Below are positions 57,721-64,000 of a stretch of 64,000 nucleotides of DNA, in pieces (positions within the stretch are counted from its first letter, which is position 1; each line of letters starts with the position of its first letter). Location of the stretch: assembly GCA_021234155.1 (NCBI GenBank), contig JAJEKV010000011.1, positions 21,530,677 to 21,594,676 of the forward strand, in the 5' to 3' direction. The notes under the pieces were generated by a model. That model saw only the letters and a program-made list of their open reading frames with translations, was not told the origin of the DNA and made no database searches. Source of the DNA: Isoetes taiwanensis. Lineage: Eukaryota; Streptophyta; Lycopodiopsida; Isoetales; Isoetaceae. The position numbers were made by a program, and so were the translations under genes.

Positions 57721-58792
57721 AAGATCGACGATTCTTTAAGCTTCCGCAATGTTGGTAAGGCTTAATGAGCATATATGCTGGCTGACAATTGATTGGATGG
57801 TAGTGAACATTCAACAAGCAACTCAACCTTTTCATGCACATGGTGTTGATCTTTGTGCATGAAACACAAAGTCATGGATTATTTGCCAAGCTGAGGAAAC
57901 TACCAACCCCATTTCTCGAAGCACATTTACGCACGAAGCACATTTCAACTCGTTCCATGGCGATTAGTCGTTTAAACGCCAAAGAAAAGGCTATGAATCT
58001 AATTACATGAAGGTTTATTGTGCAATGGAGAAGGTCAATTATTAAAGGTTTATATCTTAAAGGTTAAACCTTAAATCATTGTAAAGGTAGTTGGTGCATA
58101 TTTGCTGGCTACAACTGACATATCTAGATGTAATCAATACATTAATTGTGCAAAAAGAAATGGAGAAAATCTGATTGTGGATATAAGGTTTAACCTTTAA
58201 ATGTTATTGTAAAGGCTACAATTATATTTAAAGATAGTTTATTATTAAGGTTTAAATGCAAAAAGTTCAAATTATTATGCTCCAATTTCATATCACTAAA
58301 TTTCACACAAGAAGCACTATTAAATACCATATAATTGAAACTAGGTATACCTATACCATTTCCAAATCGTAATGATTAACTATTCTAAATTATAGGGAAA
58401 AAAAATCATATTCAAACCATGTCAATTTGCCGCTTTATATGTTGTCCATTAATTGCTACAAAATATTCAAATAATTTACCATGTATAGATACGATCAAAT
58501 ACCATTCTATTAAACTTGAAATACTAATCATTAGTTCGTATCAGACATTTTAAGTTGCTAGAAAAATTAGCTGAAATAATTATGTTTTAGTACCATGGAG
58601 AAAATAGGGTAAAAAAAGTCATATTAGCATATTTAAACCAAGATTGTTTACCAGGTTGTGTACTAGTGATTAATCACTATAAAATGTCATGATAATTATG
58701 CGCTTAACATTACCATGTCAATATACTGAAGAAGATAGATGCGATCAAATACCAGTCTAATAAATGTGACCTATTAAACAGTAGTACATGCC
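57721..58792. other. AT-rich sequence, no gene
   Basis: Contains repeated AAGGTTTA/AAGGTTAAACCTTAAA words at 58005-58260 that form small inverted repeats. Nothing coding was recognised. Confidence 0.45.
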
Positions 58793-59024
58793 ATATAGTT
58801 TAAGCTGTTACAGAGACCAATTAAAATTGCCATGTTTCAACATCATGTCATAAAACAATGTTGTCTTATCACCTTAGAAAAATATGTTGATGAACCATAT
58901 TAGAATATCATATAGGTTAAGTTGTTATAAAAACCAATTAAGATTGCCATATTTCAATACCATGTCATAAAACAATGTTGTCTTATCACCTTTAAAAAAT
59001 ATGTTGATGAACCATATTAAATAA
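58793..59024. repeat. Two-copy tandem duplication, 117-bp period
   Basis: Units 58793-58909 and 58910-59024 share CATGTCATAAAACAATGTTG, TCTTATCACC and ATATGTTGATGAACCATATT. Confidence 0.9.
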
Positions 59025-59124
59025 CTAGACATGGTTTGTAAACTTTTGAACCCACAAACATGTACTGATTTATGGATTTGGTTTTCACCAACAAACCATT
59101 AAAAAAAAATTATAATGATTCAAT

Positions 59125-59530
59125 TTTGGGGGCCTTGTGATAATGCTGTTGTCGAGCCAAATAGTCCAGTGATTCCCCTTGTTGGGAAAAGGTGGCTTGT
59201 AGATTGCAACATAGACTTTAATGTATAGAGTAGCAAAGGGGCAGCATCGGAATGTACCTTTGAAGGGTCGGGATCATATCGCCAGAATTTTATCATCATA
59301 ATGGATCTTTTAATTATTGTTTATTATCCAATAATCAATTACCAATTTCAACTCTCTTTTTTGCGAGGATGATCACAAATAGCCTACAAATTTTTATATC
59401 TAACTTTATTATGATTCTACTAGGTCAAACAAATGGAACATGCACTTGTGCCATCTATATCTTTTGATACAAAAAGTTCGAGGGACCTATTCGAACCAGT
59501 ACATCATTTGTAATAAGCAATAGGAGATCG
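59125..59530 (-). repeat. Dispersed repeat, inverted homologue of 34560-35030
   Basis: The reverse complement aligns with 34560-35030 (shared GCACAAGTGCATGTTCCATT and CCCAACAAGGGGAA-type words). On the minus strand a short readable stretch, VAIYKPPFPNKGNHWTIWLD, parallels the sequence just upstream of the WNC..W remnant at 35 kb. Confidence 0.7.
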
Positions 59531-60415
59531 AACATGAAGGAAGAAAAAGTTTATGGGATTGAACATGCAACAAGAAAAAGTTTTGATCATGCTGCAGAGT
59601 TGTATACCCCTAAATCTGTAAGTTCTCACCAACATCACAAATACAACAAATATTTGATTGCAAAGTCAGTGAGATGTTTATGGTTTTGTAAACTCATATC
59701 CACAACTGCCACTTCTAGGTTGCTTCACCTGGCTAAAAACTGTATAATATAGTGTTCAATCTTTAGCAGCATTTCCACTATACAGAACATAAATTCACAA
59801 ATTGTTTGAAATACAATTAATTATCCTCCTCCCCCGCTTAATCACATTTGGGGACGATAGTACATTGGAACTTTAACAAGCTTGAAGAATGGAACTAAAG
59901 TAAAAATGATGCCTAACCTCATTATTTGTCAAGGGGGTGTTTGGAGGGGTTCAACTTTGTGGTCCGGAGGTTCAACTTTATGGTTGGGAGGTTCAATTCT
60001 TACTAGTATGGTTGGGATGGACGACGAGGAAGCTTGGAAAGTTTTGTCAAATGAATGAGTTTTGTGCCGTGCAATTGCCTGCTTGCTAAAGACTTTTTGA
60101 CAAGCCAAAGTAAAAAAAAATCAAGGTCAAAACAAGAAGAAAAGCAAAAAACTTAGTCTTAATGATAATAAGAGATTAACATTCTCGAAGATCTCAAGCA
60201 CTTATTCTCAAAAATCTTCAGGCATTATCATTAGCTTTACATAAGGCGTTATTATTTAACCCATGCAAAAGAAAATTTAAACTCTCTAATCCATGCTAAG
60301 GAAAATCTAAATTCAATTATACCTTGTAATATAACTTCTTTATCTTGAACATTGATCATTCAAGTGGCATTCGGACAAAAAGGCAACACTTTATTTTTCT
60401 TTTCCTTTTTTGTTA
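59531..60415. other. No supported gene
   Basis: The 72-codon frame 59534-59752 begins soon after the repeat and has no recognised domain. A triplicated GGTTCAACTTT.TGGT.GG.AGG word lies at 59945-59995. Otherwise nothing was identified. Confidence 0.4.
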
Positions 60416-60799
60416 GGGCAAAAGCATATATTATTTTAATGTTGTAACAAACTTTTAACAATGTTGTGCATGTAAAGGATGGTACGCAAAGCAAGATAGA
60501 TATGCAACGCTTTTTTTGTGGGGGTTAGAGTGGGTTCACATGCAACAATGGTCAGAGAGGGGGCCCTGTTATACCCTTTGCAAATTGGTGATGGTTGGTG
60601 ATGGTGGACGTTGTTATACCCTTTGCAAATTGGTGATGGTGGGCATAAAAAGGCATGGCCGTGAAGCGCGATGGCGCATTCCAGCCTTAGGGCAAAAGCA
60701 TATATTATTTTAATATTGTAACAAATTTTTAACAATGTTGTGCATATAGAGGATGGTACGCAAAGCAAGATAAATATGCAGCGCTTTTTTGGTGGGGGT
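60416..60799. repeat. Direct repeat, 274-bp period, with internal repeat
   Basis: Units 60416-60528 and 60690-60799 share GGGCAAAAGCATATATTATT, ATGGTACGCAAAGCAAGATA and GTGGGGGTTA. Between them GTTATACCCTTTGCAAATTG recurs at 60568 and 60613. Minus-strand frames across the unit (60436-60768) are repeat products. Confidence 0.88.
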
Positions 60800-61102
60800 T
60801 AACACACATGTTAGAATTAATGTTTTTTTGTCACTTATTGTGTAATTGCTCTGCAATAGCCAACACTTCTGTTGGAACATAGAACCAAATACAATTGTAA
60901 AAACTCTTGATGTTATTAAATAAATTAAATATTCAGATTAAAACAATGAGGCTTCAGGAGCATGAGCACAAAATTGCTCCCAATTATTTTCTTTTCCTTG
61001 ATGCCATTGAGCTTCACAATGGATGACACACAAAAAAATGCTCCCTATTTTGTGGAGCAACAATTGGAAGAAAGGATAAACTTTCCTTTAAATCCAATCC
61101 AG

Positions 61103-62410
61103 CTATTTTCTAGCAGCTCCTATGTTCTCATGCTCAAAAGCAGACATTTCCTGCCTTGCTTGAGGCACTTCCACCTTTGGAGGATGAGAATAAGAAGTCT
61201 TTGCAACAATTTTCCTATCAAAGCTGCCTGACTCAAAGTCCTGCGCCTTTGAGTCTTTAGTATTCAATTTTGATTTCCTTTTGTACATGGTGTACAGAAA
61301 TAGCTGCGCCGCTCCAAGCAGCAGTCCAATTCCATTTGGAATCTGCCACAAACAAATTATGAGCTCATTTTTCATAACAAAAAATACAACAAAAAAAAAC
61401 CATTAAATAGCAAGACTTTACCATAATAAAGACGTCCTTTGTTACAATTGCATAGAAGAGCCATACTAGGCTGTTAAGGAACACAAACAGAGACAAGAGG
61501 AAAGGCATGTACTCCACACTTTTGGTTTGGATAACCATTTTCTACAAGCAAAAGTAACATGTCAGAAACAACATACTAAAATACAAAGATTAGAAATAAA
61601 AAATGACTAATTTGGTGATTAATTACCATAATACTGAGAGGAGCTGCATTCATGCCAATATTAAGTGTAGCACAAATGATGCCAACAATGAGCTCTCTTT
61701 TGTGATGATCTTTGGTGCCACCAATCACACCGCCGGCTATGGCGCCGACGAAAAGACCGACAATAAGGAGGCCTCTAAACACTTCAAACTGTTTGCAAAG
61801 AAAAGAAAAGTAAAGATTAGATGATTTAACTACTGGAATATAAGAAAAAAAATTATGAAGTATTAACATATACCCTTCCTCTTGCATTTGCAAAGAGCAA
61901 AAAAATGGTGATGTAAAGCAACTCAATGCCAGTTCCAAAGCCATTGATGGTGATGATGAGCAAGCTATTGCCTTTCACAAATGGAAGGCCATATAAAACC
62001 CAAAGCAGACAGTTTGCAAGAGTGCAAACATATGGCATGTAAGAGAACTGCTCAGTAGACTTCCTTTTCCAGATCTGGACAAAAGTCTTTCTGCAAAACT
62101 CCAACAAAAGTTATTTTAGACACACACAACCTATATAACACTGCATATTTTCAACTGGGCAAAAACCCAAAAACACTGCATTAAAAAAACTGCAGATTTT
62201 CAACTGAGCAAGAACCCAAAAGCACTGCATTAAGAAAACTGCAGATTCTGAACTCTGAAACCCAAAACCTTTCAGAAAAAAAAAAAAAGCACAGTGACAG
62301 AGTATGAACTAGGAAATAGGTTGAACTGCTCACGCTGGTGAGAGAAACAGAAGCACCGCTGTTGCATTGCCTACGCTTCCAAGCACAGTCTTCGCCATAA
62401 GCTTACCCAT
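61103..62410 (-). CDS. SWEET: SWEET sugar transporter, complete five-exon gene, 271 aa
   Basis: Exons on the minus strand: 62410-62334, 62090-61874, 61788-61627, 61541-61422 and 61342-61103 (77, 217, 162, 120 and 240 bp), all with GT-AG introns. They join to 271 codons plus TAG, within the usual size of the family. It has two MtN3/PQ-loop three-helix units joined by a linker helix, seven membrane spans in all. Family residues are in place: prolines 25, 45, 148 and 165 and the pocket asparagines 75 (TINGFG) and 195 (IPNGIG). Motifs KSTEQFSYMPY and KTKSVEYMPF are intact. A polar 60-residue cytosolic tail ends GAARK. SWEETs let sugars, mainly sucrose or hexoses, move down their gradient through plasma or vacuolar membranes; the substrate cannot be told from sequence. 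Start ATG at 62410 has an in-frame alternative at 62398. Confidence 0.93.
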
Positions 62411-64000
62411 TTCTCAGAATCTGATTCTCGGATCAGACAACTCGATTCTTCGCCGATTGGACGAATTGATCAGCTCTTTAACGCTGAATTATGCATTTGC
62501 CTTGCATCTCCGAAAATATAAAGCGTTTGGAATCCTTGTGGATAAGATTTGGAAGTCGAAAAAGCGGCCAGGCCTTTGCATGGCAGGCAGACATGCATGA
62601 ACACTCTGTATTAAAATCGTATGGCTTTTGCATGCCTTTCGTAATTGATTTCCGTTTGTTTATTTGTTAATCTGGAGTTGTAAAAACGGTGCACACTGTC
62701 CGAGCGATTTTCGTATTGAATTATCGTTTTTTACGAGATCGTCTTAAAGACTATTCCTTTTCTATTTATCTCTTCTTATTCATTTTATTTAAAAATAATA
62801 ATATTTAGCAATTCCAAAATCCTCAACCAAAATTTGTTCAACTGCAACTTTGGGCAACAACTAGAAATGCGTGATCTCTTTTTTGTATCCACATAATATC
62901 AAGCGTATCAATGTGATATTTTTTTTTATTTAGTCAGTCAGTTAGTTATTAGTTTTTTATATCCACAAAATATCAAGTAGTCTATGAGAGGCACAACAAC
63001 ACTGTAACAGAAAACTAGAACATAGATGTATGACATGCCATTAAGGACTAATAAGAGTAGAATAGATTTTTTTGTCCAAATTTATCAGACCATTGGTATG
63101 CATGCATGTTATTGCATTGACATGGGTTGTCAATAGTGAGTTGGCATTGAAAGAAGAGCTGTCGCATTGCTCCTAGTCTATATGTTGGTGCACAAGCTAT
63201 TGTTAGACTAGGGCGTCATGGTGATTGCTTTTGCCTTAAGCTCTTGGAATCTCCTATGAGTAATAAGATAAGATAAGATAAGATGAATTTTTTAAGATGA
63301 ATTTTAAGGAGCATGGGGTTCAATCCCTTGTGCAAAATAATTGCCCTGGATATAATGGCAAGGTTAAAGTAATGTTACTACATAACCATTTTAAAATATG
63401 TGGGCAACATAACTCTTGGAGCTATCTTGAGGTTAAGGAAGGTGGTCACGAGCTTTAGTGACAAGCTTTCAATATGACTTTGTATAACCAAACCGTAGTT
63501 TCCCGATGGGTCCAAAAGTTATTGTGCTACATAATCCAAATGTCATCGTCAACTTGCCCAGAAGTCTAAGATGGTTCGTCTATAGGGCAAGGCAGCCTTA
63601 TCTCTCATCGACCCATCAACTTAGCCTTCCCAGGTTAACATTACGAGCATCCTAGTAAAAGTAACCATGTTATGCCTACTTGAAAATGCTGTAAATCATC
63701 AACATCCAGCAACATGTATGAGATAATTTATTGTTTTTTCTATCGTTATTTTATGTGAGTGCGTGTGTGGGAGAGTCTAATCATTGGACAATTGGGGAGA
63801 AGGCATAAGAGGCGACCATGACCAAGAGAAACTAGTTGACATCTTTGTTACGTATTGAAGATGCAAAGGATGATCTTATAAATTAGGTGTATAAGAAACT
63901 TTTCGCATCGATCTTGACCACCGCCACATTTCTTTTACCAAATCACTTACCATTTTGAAATTTATATGAAGTTGAGACAATGTGTGATACATCTCCCATT
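62411..64000. other. Upstream region of SWEET gene and window end
   Basis: The first few hundred bases hold the presumed promoter and 5' UTR of the SWEET gene (minus strand). No TATA box can be chosen with confidence. A short pentanucleotide microsatellite, ATAAG repeated four times, lies at about 63263-63284. The sequence after 63300 is AT-rich with no recognised gene. Confidence 0.45.

Noticed and set aside
60436-60768. 110-codon minus-strand frame with repeated PSPICKGYN words
   Set aside because: The repeats in the translation simply mirror the 274-bp and 45-bp DNA direct repeats.
62367-62600. Plus-strand frame over the SWEET first exon
   Set aside because: It is antisense to exon 1 and the 5' UTR of the SWEET gene and has no protein features.
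1-64000. Endogenous pararetrovirus or other viral insertions
   Set aside because: No movement-protein, coat-protein or viral replicase motifs were seen. The reverse-transcriptase motifs present are LINE type.

Overview
This is a stretch of a large, repeat-rich land-plant nuclear genome. The evidence is spliced genes with GT-AG introns, a plant-type SWEET sugar-transporter gene, PDR-type ABC transporter and leucine-rich-repeat receptor fragments, an ankyrin-RCC1-BTB gene of the plant IBtk-like type, L1-like LINEs, LTR elements with a tRNA-iMet primer site, and AAACCCTA boxes. The LINE proteins look like those of ferns or other non-flowering plants, but I cannot fix the species. No rRNA, tRNA, CRISPR array or bacterial-type operon was found.

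Layout. 1-9373 (copy A) and 46551-56048 (copy B) are two copies of one block, in the same orientation. Each holds the 3' half of a non-coding LTR retrotransposon, its 3' LTR, a minus-strand LINE reverse-transcriptase fragment, a plus-strand LINE 3' end with a TTCTA-repeat tail, a small unidentified minus-strand coding remnant with a WNC..W motif, a broken LRR receptor segment, and a minus-strand LINE 3' end. Copy B belongs to a complete LTR element at 43104-50144 (LTRs about 1.54 kb, PBS, purine tract, 5-bp target duplication ATTTG) with no recognisable gag or pol. 9.4-21.5 kb is mostly anonymous AT-rich DNA with one clear Mutator-like MITE (16828-17004) and many two-copy tandem duplications. 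21520-22209 is an intact orphan ORF. 22.7-31.4 kb carries exons of an ankyrin-RCC1-BTB gene in order on the plus strand; splice junctions survive but frames are damaged, and introns are filled with repeats. 31.4-43.1 kb is repeats plus a few weak exon candidates. 56.1-57.7 kb has PDR transporter exons running straight into LRR receptor sequence. 61103-62410 (minus) is a complete five-exon SWEET gene, the best-supported gene here.

Function. The only gene I would call functional with confidence is the SWEET transporter. The orphan ORF is a candidate. The IBtk-like, PDR and LRR loci look like pseudogenes as written. However, their lesions, like the differences between copies A and B, fall repeatedly at CTG/CAG/CCG trinucleotides. 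That pattern suggests either a sequence-context mutational process or systematic base-calling error at CHG-methylated cytosines. This is the most important caution for anyone using the window.
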